From JASHVB01 sp035523995 (GTDB taxonomy: Bacteria; Pseudomonadota; Alphaproteobacteria; Acetobacterales; Acetobacteraceae): a stretch of 64,000 nt of DNA. The position numbers and the translations under genes are program-made. Under the pieces are notes generated by a model that worked only from the letters and a program-made list of their open reading frames with translations, was not told the origin of the DNA and did no database searches. The DNA is taken from the NCBI GenBank assembly GCA_035523995.1, contig DATKPQ010000154.1:1-64000 (forward strand), given 5' to 3'. Below, in pieces: positions 17,852 to 25,920 of this stretch. Each line of letters opens with the position of its first letter. The first letter of the stretch is position 1.

Positions 17852-18853
17852 ATGCCGTTGCCGCGCCTGCTGCTGGCCGATCGTGTGAAAGGCGAGCAAG
17901 ACAGCTTCCTCCGGCCGCTGCTGCCGGCGCTGCGGCGCGCGTACGACGTGCGCTTCGTCTCGCTGCCGCCGGGCCAGGCTTTGACTGCCGCGATCGCCGA
18001 GGCCGACGTGGTGTGGCTGGAATGGTGCTGGGACCATGCGGTGTGGGCGACCACGTCAGGCGCTCTGGCGGGCCGCCCCTGTATCCTGCGCCTGCATTCG
18101 ATCGAAGCGCTGCAAACCGATTTCCCGGCGCGTGTGGATTGGACGCAGGTGCATCGGCTTGTCGTGGTGGGCGGCGACATTGCCGCGCTGCTGGCCAGCC
18201 GATTTCCGGCTGCCGCCGGCTCTGTGCAGATCGTGCACGTCGCCAACGGGATCGATATGGCGCGGTTCGCTCCAGGCACGCCGGACCGTTTCCGCATCGG
18301 TTGGGTCGGCCATGTGGAGCCGAAAAAAAACCCGATGCTGCTTTTGCAGATCGCGCATCGGCTGCGGCAGGCGGATGCGCGCTATACGATCCATGCCGCA
18401 GGCGCGTTCACCGACCTGCGCACGCTGCGATACCTGCGGCAAGCGATCCCGGCGCTGAGCCTGGGCGATGTCGTGCGGTTCGAAGGTCCGGTCGTGGACA
18501 TGCCTGCATGGTACGCGGACAAGGGTGTGCTGCTTTCGACCAGCATGTACGAAAGCTTTGGCATGGCGATCGGCGAAGCGATGGCGATGGGTGCGTTCCC
18601 GGTGGTGCACGATTTCCCCGGCGCTGCGGACTTATGGCCGGCGGAATGTTTGTTCCTGGCGGTTGATGACGCGGTGGCGCTGATCCGGTCGGCGCGGCCA
18701 GGGTTGTATTGCGATTGGGTAGCCGAGCGATACGCGCTGGAGCGGCAGGAAAGAGAAGTGCTGCGGGTTTTGGCCGAGGTAACCTCTCCCACGCTGCGCT
18801 GTTCGCGCAGCGTGGGGTTGAACCGCGAAGCGGATCAATGCGAGCGGCCGTAG
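17852..18853 (+). CDS. glycosyltransferase family 4
   Basis: A 333-residue GT-B glycosyltransferase that transfers a sugar from a nucleotide donor. The N-terminal domain is short for the family. The C-terminal donor domain (about 145-300) has RIGWVGHVEPKKNP, DVVRFEGPVVDMPAWYADK and the E-x7-E motif in YESFGMAIGEAMAMG, typical of GT4. The last 20 residues (SPTLRCSRSVGLNREADQC) look unlike the family and are encoded across a strong hairpin at 18788-18816, so the ancestral stop may have been lost. Acceptor and donor are unknown. Confidence 0.85.
   Translation: MPLPRLLLADRVKGEQDSFLRPLLPALRRAYDVRFVSLPPGQALTAAIAEADVVWLEWCWDHAVWATTSGALAGRPCILRLHSIEALQTDFPARVDWTQVHRLVVVGGDIAALLASRFPAAAGSVQIVHVANGIDMARFAPGTPDRFRIGWVGHVEPKKNPMLLLQIAHRLRQADARYTIHAAGAFTDLRTLRYLRQAIPALSLGDVVRFEGPVVDMPAWYADKGVLLSTSMYESFGMAIGEAMAMGAFPVVHDFPGAADLWPAECLFLAVDDAVALIRSARPGLYCDWVAERYALERQEREVLRVLAEVTSPTLRCSRSVGLNREADQCERP
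18788..18816. repeat. 12-bp inverted repeat inside the last codons of the glycosyltransferase
   Basis: CCCACGCTGCGC (18788-18799) and GCGCAGCGTGGG (18805-18816) pair perfectly around a 5-base loop. There is no T-run after it, so it is not a typical terminator. It is translated as part of the glycosyltransferase tail. Confidence 0.85.
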
Positions 18854-19002
18854 GCGCGGAGGGCGGGGCGGTAATCGGGTCGGCATGCAACTCGCCAGAC
18901 CGCCGCGCGGTTAGAATACTGCGTACCGGCCGGATCACCTTTACGCTCGGCGCTTTTGGCGCCTCGACTTCTCCCCGCCGCAGGCGGGACAGGTTGGTGT
19001 GC

Positions 19003-19326
19003 TCACTGCACCGTCGAATGTGGCGTGGGCACGATGCGCGTGATCACCGCAGCCCCGCGATCCAGATACTCCGGAACGCGCGGCGCGATCTGCGTTTTCC
19101 AGTACTCGCTCTCATACACCGCCTTGTACAGTGCCTCCCGCTGCGCCTCGCTCTCGAAACGCCGCAGCCACACATACACCGAAGGATCCGTCTCGCCGCG
19201 GAAGCTGCCGCAGATCACCATGCCCTTGGATACCTGGAAAGGGATGATCTCTTCCTCCATGATCTTCACCCATCCGTCGAGTCTGCCGGGCAGCACCTTG
19301 TATTGACGCAGTTCATAGAACGCCAT
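19003..19326 (-). CDS. NIPSNAP family protein
   Basis: A 107-residue protein of the NIPSNAP fold (dimeric ferredoxin-like alpha/beta barrel), recognised by the opening MAFYELRQYKVLPGRLDGWV and the later EYLDRGAAVITRI with Trp-rich middle WLRRFESEAQREALYKAVYE. The molecular role of the family is not established. ATG 19326 has GGAG upstream and is preferred over an upstream in-frame start lying within the neighbour. It lies 14 bases after the metallo-hydrolase gene on the same strand, so the two form an operon. Confidence 0.85.
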   Translation of the reverse strand: MAFYELRQYKVLPGRLDGWVKIMEEEIIPFQVSKGMVICGSFRGETDPSVYVWLRRFESEAQREALYKAVYESEYWKTQIAPRVPEYLDRGAAVITRIVPTPHSTVQ

Positions 19327-19340
19327 CGTTCCGTCTCCTC

Positions 19341-20216
19341 TCAGTTCGCTACGTAGTCGCACTTGAAGCCGTCGCCCCAGCGCTTGATGTATCCGCGCGA
19401 CGGCGACGGGAAATGTGCGAAGCAGCACAGCGTGTTCGTATCACAGTATGTCTCCAGGAACTTCCGCCGCGTCGCTGAGCCCTGCTTCGCATCGTAATCC
19501 ACTCGCATCCACAGCTCCGGATAGCGCGCCTGCAGCGGCGAGTGGATCAGGTCGCCGGTGATCACCGCATCCTTGCCGCCGCGGCCCAACTTTACCGCGT
19601 AGTGGTCGATCGTGTGGCCGGGTGTCGGCAGCAGTGACACCGTATCGTCAACCGCATGATCCGACCTGATGATGTCGCAGCGCTTGGCCTCGACGATCGG
19701 CACCACGCTGTCGGCAATCTGCGGCAGGCCGACCTTGTCGTTCTCCGCCAGCCAGTAATCCAGCTCGGTCTTCGAGAACAGATAACGGGCTTTCGGGAAG
19801 GTCGGGACCCAGCGGCCGTTTTCCAGCCGCGTGTTCCAGCCGATATGATCGACGTGCAGATGGGTGCACATGACGATGTCGATGTCGTTTACCGTCAGCC
19901 CGAGCGCCGCGAGGCCGCGCATCCACGCATCGTCCTTCTTTTGGTGCCACAGCGGGCGCGCGGGACGGTCCTTGTCGTTGCCGATGCAGCTGTCGACCAG
20001 GATGGTGTGGCGCGGCGTCTGCAAGATGTAGGACTGGAAGCACAGCACCAGCATGTCATCCGCATCCATCGCGGAGGGGGTGAGCCAGGAGCGGTTCTCG
20101 GCCAGCAAGTCCGGCTTCAGGTCCGGCAGGAACTCCAGCGCGGGGGTGAAGCTGCATTCCATCTCGACGATGCGGTGCACCGTCAGGTCGCCGACCTTGA
20201 ATGTGTTTGCCGCCAT
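19341..20216 (-). CDS. metallo-beta-lactamase fold hydrolase
   Basis: A 291-residue hydrolase of the metallo-beta-lactamase superfamily. The metal motif HxHxDH is present in CTHLHVDHIGWN (about 116-127), followed by the bridging ligands in PTPGHTIDH and ITGDLIHS and a final His in CCFAHFPSPSRG. The enzyme should bind two metal ions and hydrolyse an ester, lactone or amide; many family members of this length act on lactones, but the substrate is not readable. No signal peptide. ATG 20216 follows a GGAGGAG ribosome site. It is the first gene of the pair with the NIPSNAP protein. Confidence 0.88.
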   Translation of the reverse strand: MAANTFKVGDLTVHRIVEMECSFTPALEFLPDLKPDLLAENRSWLTPSAMDADDMLVLCFQSYILQTPRHTILVDSCIGNDKDRPARPLWHQKKDDAWMRGLAALGLTVNDIDIVMCTHLHVDHIGWNTRLENGRWVPTFPKARYLFSKTELDYWLAENDKVGLPQIADSVVPIVEAKRCDIIRSDHAVDDTVSLLPTPGHTIDHYAVKLGRGGKDAVITGDLIHSPLQARYPELWMRVDYDAKQGSATRRKFLETYCDTNTLCCFAHFPSPSRGYIKRWGDGFKCDYVAN

Positions 20217-20748
20217 GGCCGTGGTCTCCTCCCGTGTCCAGCGGTTGCCGGGTCGATGCTAGCGGCGGTGAGGCGGGCGGACAAATCGGGGGATGATCCT
20301 GCAGCAAAGACGGGGCACTGAGGGGCTCTGCTTAAGCGGTTCGGGGCCCGGCTTCATCGGTTCGCGGAAGGCCGCCCGCCCATCGCTCAATTTGCATTGC
20401 CCGGCCATGGGGATGAGCGCAATCTGAAAACTGTCGATGTTGTACAGGTATCGAACGCGATGACGGTTATGTGGCGATTCTGCGCGTTGATCCTGGTTAT
20501 ATAAAAAAACCAGAGTTTCCGTCCTAGTCGAACTTCAGTGCGGACGCCATGGTCGGCCGTCAGCTCGCTGCGGCCCGGGCTTGGGAACTTCGACTTGCGC
20601 CTTGGGCGTGGGCCAACGCGGCAACGTTGAAGTACCGGTCGAATTAGTCCGAGCTCGGATGTTCTGCGGCGTTGCTGCAACTATCGCTGCGGGGCTGCCA
20701 CGATGCGCCGGCGCCTGCTGACTTCCGCACATAAACAGGAGATGCGCC
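20217..20748. other. gap of 532 bases, divergent upstream region
   Basis: No gene is supported. The stretch separates the minus-strand hydrolase operon from the plus-strand enoyl-CoA hydratase. It is more AT-rich around 20440-20520 and contains a short hairpin with an A-rich loop (CTGGTT at 20493-20498 with AACCAG at 20508-20513). The hydratase has a CAGGAG ribosome site at 20735-20740. Confidence 0.5.
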
Positions 20749-21588
20749 ATGCCTGACTCTTCGCAGTTCAAGATTGACCGCACGCGTCCGGGCCAGTGGA
20801 CGATCACCTTCAGTAACCCGCCGATCAATGTCTTTGTTCCCGAAACCATCATCGAATTGACAGCGGTGATGACCGATCTCGAGTCAGACCCATCGGTGAA
20901 GGTCGTCGTATTCGAATCGGCGAACCCGGATTTTTTCGTCGCGCATCTGGATGTATCCAAGGCCGTAGAGCAGCCAGGGGTGCTGGACCTATGGCGCGAC
21001 TTTGTACTTCGCTTCTCATCCTCGCCGGTTGTGAGCATCGCCAAGATTCGTGGCCGCACGCGTGGTATTGGTAACGAGTTTGTGCTGGCCTGCGATATGC
21101 GTTTCGCCAGCCGGCAGAACGCCATTTTCGGCAACCCCGAGGTCGGCGTCGGGCTGGTCCCGGGCGGCGGTGCGATGGAGTGGCTTCCGCGCCTGGTCGG
21201 CCGTTCGCGCGCACTTGAGTTCGTCCTCAGCGCCGACGATTTCGACGCGGACGTTGCGGAGCGCTATGGCTGGGTAAATCGAACGCTGAACGACGATGAT
21301 CTCGATAGGTTTGTCGATGCGCTCGTGCGGCGTCTGGTTTCGTTCGACAGTAACGTGCTGGCGGCGGCGAAGGCCCAGATCAATCGGTTTGGGATGCCCA
21401 CGGCGACCGAGCTTCAGTCCAGCAACGACATGATCTTCCCACTTCTCACCTTGCCCGGTGCGCAGGCGCGCCGCGCCAAGCTCCGTAACATCGGCTACGG
21501 CGTTCCGAGCGACTTCGAACTGAACTTCGGCCGCTACCTCCCTTCGTTTGGATCGGTGGACGACACGGCGGCGAAGCAACCAGCCTGA
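20749..21588 (+). CDS. enoyl-CoA hydratase/isomerase family protein
   Basis: A 279-residue protein of the crotonase family. The oxyanion-hole and active-site segments are recognisable: GIGNEFVLACDMRFA (about 106-120, carrying a Glu where the first catalytic Glu is expected) and FGNPEVGVGLVPGGGAMEWL (about 127-146, with the second Glu). The usual first-loop motif AGAD is replaced by FFVAHLDVSK, a substitution common in atypical members, so the exact reaction is uncertain. The N-terminus is normal and ATG 20749 has a good ribosome site. It could share a transcript with the chimeric frame that follows at 21638. Confidence 0.85.
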   Translation: MPDSSQFKIDRTRPGQWTITFSNPPINVFVPETIIELTAVMTDLESDPSVKVVVFESANPDFFVAHLDVSKAVEQPGVLDLWRDFVLRFSSSPVVSIAKIRGRTRGIGNEFVLACDMRFASRQNAIFGNPEVGVGLVPGGGAMEWLPRLVGRSRALEFVLSADDFDADVAERYGWVNRTLNDDDLDRFVDALVRRLVSFDSNVLAAAKAQINRFGMPTATELQSSNDMIFPLLTLPGAQARRAKLRNIGYGVPSDFELNFGRYLPSFGSVDDTAAKQPA

Positions 21589-21637
21589 CCGTTGCCTCGC
21601 CAGCGGCGGTGATGAACTGAATTCTCCGGAGCAAGCC

Positions 21638-22228
21638 ATGGACGAGACCGATGTCGGCTTTGATGCAGCAATGTCCGCGCAGCGCTTCAATCCATTCCGC
21701 CCGGAGTACGGGCCACACTTCAGGGAAATTTACCAACATATGCGGGGCAATTGCCCAGTTGCCCATACCGGCGAGCCTGGCGGAGTCTGGGTCGTGACTC
21801 GCTATGACGAGATCGCCCGCGTGCTGCGCGACCCGGAAACCCTGGCCGGCGCGGCGCGCACCACAAGCGAGAGGCAGGTGCCGTACTGTGTGTTCACCGA
21901 TCCGCCGCTCGCGCATATCGGGTTGAACGAACGGGACGCACAGCGGCAGGGCATTGCCGTGCGCGTCGGCAAGTTGCCGATGAGCGCCGTGCTGCGGCGG
22001 GAAGCGACCGACGAGACACTGGGCTTCATGAAGGTCCTGGTCGGCGCCGATGACGACCACATTCTCGGCTTCACGATGCTCGGCGCCGATGCGGGTGAGG
22101 TGGTGGCGGCGATACAGACGGCCATGCTGGCCGGGCTGCCCTACCCGAAGCTGCGCGACGCCGTCATCGCGCACCTGACGACCGCTGAGGGGCTGGGGCC
22201 GCTGCTTGAGAACGTGCCGCTACGCTGA
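21638..22228 (+). pseudogene. chimeric remnant: P450 N-terminus joined to flavoprotein disulfide reductase C-terminus
   Basis: An open frame of 196 residues that matches two unrelated proteins end to end. Residues 1-71 read like the start of a cytochrome P450 (FNPFRPEYGPHFREIYQHMR, CPVAHTGE, WVVTRYDEIARVLRDPE). From about residue 79 the sequence is the dimerisation domain of a mercuric reductase-like FAD enzyme (FTDPPLAHIGLNERDAQRQG, GFMKVLVGADDDHILGFTML, and AHLTTAEGLGPLL with the H and E of the family active site). The P450 lacks its heme-Cys region and the reductase lacks its FAD and NAD domains, so neither activity is possible. The best explanation is an in-frame deletion between two neighbouring genes, with the junction at about 21845-21875. 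A short expressed chimera cannot be excluded. Confidence 0.8.
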
Positions 22229-22270
22229 AGGTGACGGATATCGGCAGTCATGTGCGCTACGGGACCAGCT

Positions 22271-22789
22271 TCAAACCGGCGCCGCGCGATCCATGATCAT
22301 CGCCGCATAGGTGGCCTCGGCGACCGACACGCCGTCCACCCGCGCCACGGCACTGAACTTCCACACATTGCCGCGGTTGCGTTCCTTGGTGCAGTGGATG
22401 CGCAACTGGTCGCCCGGCACTACGGGGCGGCGGAATTTCGCGCCCTCGATGGACATGAAATACACCACCTTGCCGGCGGCGTCCGGACCCAGCGTTTCCA
22501 CCACCAGCACCGCCGCGGTCTGCGCCATGCTCTCGATGATCAGCACGCCCGGCATCACCGGATGGTTGGGAAAGTGGCCGGCGAAGAACGATTCATTTAC
22601 CGAAACGTTCTTCACCCCGATGGCGGAGACGTTGGGCACCAGGTCCACCACCCGGTCCAGCAACAGGAACGGATAGCGGTGCGGGATCGCGTGCATGATT
22701 CGCGCGATGTCCACCAGCGGCACCATGGCGCCGCTGGCTCCGCCTTGCTCTGCCGAACTTTCGACCTCCTGCCCCGTGGTCGCGTCCAT
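22271..22789 (-). CDS. fabZ: 3-hydroxyacyl-[acyl-carrier-protein] dehydratase FabZ
   Basis: A 172-residue hot-dog fold dehydratase of type II fatty acid synthesis, converting 3-hydroxyacyl-ACP to trans-2-enoyl-ACP. The core starts at IMHAIPHRYPFLLLDRVVDL, and the active site His and Glu lie in GHFPNHPVMPGVLIIESMAQ. ATG 22789 follows the lpxD stop by four bases; Met 22 (MVPLVDI) is an alternative start that would give a more usual length. The lpxD-fabZ pair is standard, but the usual next gene lpxA is absent: the next plus-strand frame converges from the other side. Confidence 0.95.
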   Translation of the reverse strand: MDATTGQEVESSAEQGGASGAMVPLVDIARIMHAIPHRYPFLLLDRVVDLVPNVSAIGVKNVSVNESFFAGHFPNHPVMPGVLIIESMAQTAAVLVVETLGPDAAGKVVYFMSIEGAKFRRPVVPGDQLRIHCTKERNRGNVWKFSAVARVDGVSVAEATYAAMIMDRAAPV

Positions 22790-22793
22790 CCTG

Positions 22794-23870
22794 CTAGTCC
22801 GTTTCCGTCTGCTTTCCAGCCTCGCTCCCGGGCGTCTGCTGACGCTTGGCGCTGCGCACCAGCCGGCGGATGGCGGCGATTTCGCGGAAGAACGCCCGCA
22901 CCGGCTGGGCCGGACTGCCGACCACGTCGGCGCCCGCCGGCACATCTGCCATCACCCCGGCCTGTGCGCCGATTCGTGCCTTCCGCCCAATCCTCAGATG
23001 GCCCGTCAGGCCGGCCTGGCCGCCGAGCATGACGTGGTCCTCAAGAATCGTGGAGCCGGAAATACCGGCCTGTGCAACGATCACGCAGCCTCGCCCGAGG
23101 CGGACGTTGTGCCCGATCTGCACCAGATTGTCGAGCCGCGAGCCAGCCCCGATTACCGTATCATGCAACGACCCACGGTCGATGGTGGAGTTCGCACCCA
23201 CCTCCACGTCGTCCTCCAGCACCACGCGGCCGAGCTGCGGCACGCTACGGAAGCCCTCGGCCGTGATGGCGAAGCCGAACCCCTCCTGGCCGATCCGCGC
23301 GCCGGGATAGACATACACCCGGTCGCCCAGCAAAGCGTGCGAGAGGCTGGCGTGGCTGCCGATGCGGCAGTCGGCGCCGATCACCACGCCGTCGCCGATC
23401 ACGGCCAGGGGGCCGATGCGGCAGCGGGGACCGATCTCCACGCCCCGTCCGATTACGGCGAGCGGATTGATCTCGCTGGTGGGGTGGATCGCGGCATCCG
23501 CGGCGACCACGGCGCCGGGATGCACGCCGGGGGAAAGCGGCGGTAGAGGATGGAACAGGGCGGCGACGCGGGCCCAGGCGGCGTAGGGCTCGGGGGTGAC
23601 GACGGCCACCGCAGTGGCGGGGACCTGCGCGGCCATCTCCGGACTTACGATGACCGCTCCCGCCCGGGATTGCTCCAGCGCGGGCAGGTATTTGCGGTTG
23701 TCGAGGAAGCTCACCTCGTCGGGGCCGGCGGTTTGCAAGGGGGCGACGCCGGTCAGCATCAGGCGGCGTGGCGGCGCCTCGGCTTCCGCCGCGTCTACGA
23801 CCGCGGCCAGGGTATGGGGACCGCTGCGCCGGAAGAAGCGGGGGTCGCCTGCGATTTCGGGCCAGTCCAT
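22794..23870 (-). CDS. lpxD: UDP-3-O-(3-hydroxyacyl)glucosamine N-acyltransferase LpxD
   Basis: A 358-residue acyltransferase of lipid A synthesis that adds the N-linked hydroxyacyl chain to UDP-3-O-acyl-glucosamine. The N-terminal uridine-binding domain (1-110) includes DEVSFLDNRKYLPAL. The middle is a left-handed beta helix of hexapeptide repeats (about 115-310) with GQEGFGFA and the catalytic His in IGHNVRLG. A C-terminal helix follows (AFFREIAAIRRLVR). Start ATG 23870. It overlaps no gene upstream, and bamA, the common neighbour, is missing. Operon with fabZ. Confidence 0.96.
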   Translation of the reverse strand: MDWPEIAGDPRFFRRSGPHTLAAVVDAAEAEAPPRRLMLTGVAPLQTAGPDEVSFLDNRKYLPALEQSRAGAVIVSPEMAAQVPATAVAVVTPEPYAAWARVAALFHPLPPLSPGVHPGAVVAADAAIHPTSEINPLAVIGRGVEIGPRCRIGPLAVIGDGVVIGADCRIGSHASLSHALLGDRVYVYPGARIGQEGFGFAITAEGFRSVPQLGRVVLEDDVEVGANSTIDRGSLHDTVIGAGSRLDNLVQIGHNVRLGRGCVIVAQAGISGSTILEDHVMLGGQAGLTGHLRIGRKARIGAQAGVMADVPAGADVVGSPAQPVRAFFREIAAIRRLVRSAKRQQTPGSEAGKQTETD

Positions 23871-23922
23871 CAATTCGACTCCACTCTCGTGCGTCCTTGG
23901 CGCATGCCAGATTCTATTGCGG

Positions 23923-24249
23923 CTACGCGCTATCCCCTATCCCTCCACCGTCCCATCCGTGACAGAGCGACGGCCACCAGGAATGCTGCACCATCTGCGG
24001 CAGGGCGCCACCGGCAAAGCTCGAGCAGACGTCCTTCATCGCGACATGGTCGAATGCGTGCTGCATTTGCAAATCGAGGTATTTCGGGGACCGTGGTGCC
24101 ATCCGTTTCGTCGCTTCCGAAACAAGAAGGTGAAACAGAGCGTAATATGCGGTCGAAATCGCCCGCCGAAGCCTCGCCTGCTTTGGTCTCTTCGGTTCTT
24201 GCGACAGCAAGCGCTCCGCCTGATCAAGCAGGTCTTTCGGCAGCGCCAT
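23923..24249 (-). CDS. HEPN-like protein, C-terminus possibly truncated
   Basis: A 108-residue protein. The segment QARLRRAISTAYYALFHLLV (about 24-43) is typical of the first helices of HEPN-like proteins, small all-helical proteins often found as RNase toxins beside an antitoxin. The following helix MQHAFDHVAMKDVCSSFAGG fits the second half. After that, the sequence (MVQHSWWPSLCHGWDGGG) is unlike the family, and the protein is short, so the 3' part may have been lost by deletion or frameshift. A clear R-x4-6-H catalytic motif is not visible. It lies 3 bases after its partner gene. Confidence 0.55.
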   Translation of the reverse strand: MALPKDLLDQAERLLSQEPKRPKQARLRRAISTAYYALFHLLVSEATKRMAPRSPKYLDLQMQHAFDHVAMKDVCSSFAGGALPQMVQHSWWPSLCHGWDGGGIGDSA

Positions 24250-24252
24250 GGA

Positions 24253-24558
24253 TCAATGGAAGTACTGGTTCGCCTGGCTGGCCAGCATGAAGCGAACGTA
24301 CGGCCAGTGGCGCAACCCGAGATTCACGAGATCGGTCTCAGTCTCTCTGACGAATCTGCTGGTCTCGTCGAGCACACGCTTCGGCGGATTGGGATCGTCA
24401 TCAACGATCGGCCAAATGGTTACGGCCGGATCGCCGGTAGAATCCGGTCCGAACTCAATCTTGAAATTGCGCACTGATTCCGGCAGTGCCCGGCTTCTGA
24501 TGACGCGGCTGATCTTATCGGCCTGTTCTGCTGTGCTGGCATTGATGATCTCGCTCAT
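24253..24558 (-). CDS. hypothetical partner protein of the HEPN-like gene
   Basis: A 101-residue soluble protein of unknown family. The central strands VRNFKIEFGPDSTGDPAVTIWP and the end LRHWPYVRF give it a compact alpha/beta look. It is encoded 3 bases upstream of the HEPN-like gene, the arrangement of an antitoxin-toxin or other two-component pair. ATG 24558 is chosen; a TTG at 24570 would add four residues. No catalytic motif is seen. The pairing is observed; a toxin-antitoxin function is inference. Confidence 0.6.
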   Translation of the reverse strand: MSEIINASTAEQADKISRVIRSRALPESVRNFKIEFGPDSTGDPAVTIWPIVDDDPNPPKRVLDETSRFVRETETDLVNLGLRHWPYVRFMLASQANQYFH

Positions 24559-24614
24559 CGGTCTGTCCAACCTTCAGTTGTCACAAAGTCCCGGCGGTTG
24601 CATCGGTGTTATCC

Positions 24615-25799
24615 TCAATCCGTCACCGCCGCATACACCAGATCCCGGAACATCACCCGGTAGAACTCGCGCTGACCCGGAGCCTGGATCATGAGCGCGG
24701 CCGTCAGGCGCTCGGCCGGATCGATCCAGAACGTGGTCCCGGCCGCCCCACCCCAATAGTAGTTGCCGACCGAGCCGGGGAACGGCGCCAACCCGGGCTT
24801 CAGCCGCACCGCGAACCCGAGGCCGAAGCCATGGCCGGGCGGCAACGTACCGGATGCGTCGGGGATATCGCCCAGATGGTCAGACGTCATCAACTCGATC
24901 GTCTTGCGGCCAAGCAAGCGTGTGCCACCGAACGAACCTCCATTCAGCAGCATTTGCATGAAGCGCGCGTAGTCCGTCGCCGTGGCGACCATACCGCCGC
25001 CGCCCGATTCGAACACCGCGGGCCGGCGGACGTTCAGCGGCGCAACCTCAATGCCGCTCTCCGGATCGCGGGCGAAGGGTTCGGCGATGCGGTCGTGATG
25101 AGCGTCGGGCACAGAGAAGGCGGCGTCGTCCATCCCCAGCGGATGCAGGATCCGGTCCGCCAGGAACGCGCCCAGAGATTGGCCGGACCACACCTCCACC
25201 AGCCGCCCCAGCACGTCGGTGGAACGGCTGTACTCCCATTGCGTCCCCGGCTGGTGCAGCAGCGGCAGCGTCGCGAGGGTGGCGGCTTGCTCGGCATTGG
25301 TCTGGCGCAGGCGGGCGACGCGCGCCTCGGCGTAGGCGCGGTGCAGCGGCGTGGCCCCGCGGAATTCATAGGTCAGGCCGGACGTATGCCGCATCAGGTC
25401 CTGCACCGTGATCGCACGGTCGGCATCGGTCCAGCCCATGTCGTTGCCGGCAAACACGGCGACCCGCGGTTCGGCGAAGTCCGGCAGGTATTTCGCGATT
25501 GGATCGGAGAGCAGGAAACGGCCGTCTTCCCACAGCATCATTGCGGCGACGGAGACGATCGGCTTGGTCATCGAATAGATGCGGAAGATCGCGTCCAGCT
25601 GCATCGGTGCTTGGGCGGCGGGATCGAGACGGCCGAACGCCCGGTGGAACGCCACCTTGCCATGGCGCGCGACCAGCGCCACCGCGCCGGGAATATGGCC
25701 GGCCGCCACGCGTTCCTCCAGCACGCGGGCCAGGCGGGCGAGGGCAGGGGCGGACAGACCGACATCCTCGGGCTTTGCGGTCGGAAGGGTGGTGGTCAT
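24615..25799 (-). CDS. serine hydrolase, class C beta-lactamase/esterase family
   Basis: A 394-residue serine hydrolase of the beta-lactamase/transpeptidase-like family (includes EstB-type esterases). The S-x-x-K motif is SMTK (in FRIYSMTKPIVSVAAMML, about 73-90), the second motif is Y-S-R in WEYSRSTDVLG, and GHGFGLGFAV near residue 320 occupies the place of the third motif. There is no signal peptide, which suits a cytoplasmic esterase better than a true beta-lactamase. Start ATG 25799. It stands alone, with the ars operon divergent upstream. Confidence 0.9.
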   Translation of the reverse strand: MTTTLPTAKPEDVGLSAPALARLARVLEERVAAGHIPGAVALVARHGKVAFHRAFGRLDPAAQAPMQLDAIFRIYSMTKPIVSVAAMMLWEDGRFLLSDPIAKYLPDFAEPRVAVFAGNDMGWTDADRAITVQDLMRHTSGLTYEFRGATPLHRAYAEARVARLRQTNAEQAATLATLPLLHQPGTQWEYSRSTDVLGRLVEVWSGQSLGAFLADRILHPLGMDDAAFSVPDAHHDRIAEPFARDPESGIEVAPLNVRRPAVFESGGGGMVATATDYARFMQMLLNGGSFGGTRLLGRKTIELMTSDHLGDIPDASGTLPPGHGFGLGFAVRLKPGLAPFPGSVGNYYWGGAAGTTFWIDPAERLTAALMIQAPGQREFYRVMFRDLVYAAVTD

Positions 25800-25885
25800 G
25801 CGGATGCTGCCTCCTTGCTGTGGCGCGATCTTGCCATGCGATGACGGCGAGGTTGAAGGCCGGCAGCGCCGGCGTGCCAGTGCGC

Positions 25886-25914
25886 TTGACTTGTCTCTAT
25901 ATCTCCATTAGTAC
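25886..25914 (+). promoter_or_regulatory. candidate promoter of the ars operon
   Basis: TTGACT at 25886-25891 could serve as a -35 box, with a weak -10 candidate near 25908-25914. It is only a few bases from the ArsR start codon, so the transcript would have a very short leader. ArsR presumably represses here; no clear dyad is visible. Confidence 0.3.
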
Positions 25915-25920
25915 GGAATC

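Noticed and set aside
18788..18816. Hairpin as a Rho-independent terminator of the glycosyltransferase
   Set aside because: No T-run follows and the hairpin lies before the stop codon.
22250..23546. Two long plus-strand frames opposite fabZ and lpxD
   Set aside because: lpxD and fabZ motifs are complete on the minus strand; these frames contain only Arg/Pro/His-rich sequence.
24606..25844. A 412-codon plus-strand frame opposite the serine hydrolase
   Set aside because: The opposite strand has SxxK and the full fold; this frame is Arg/His-rich noise.
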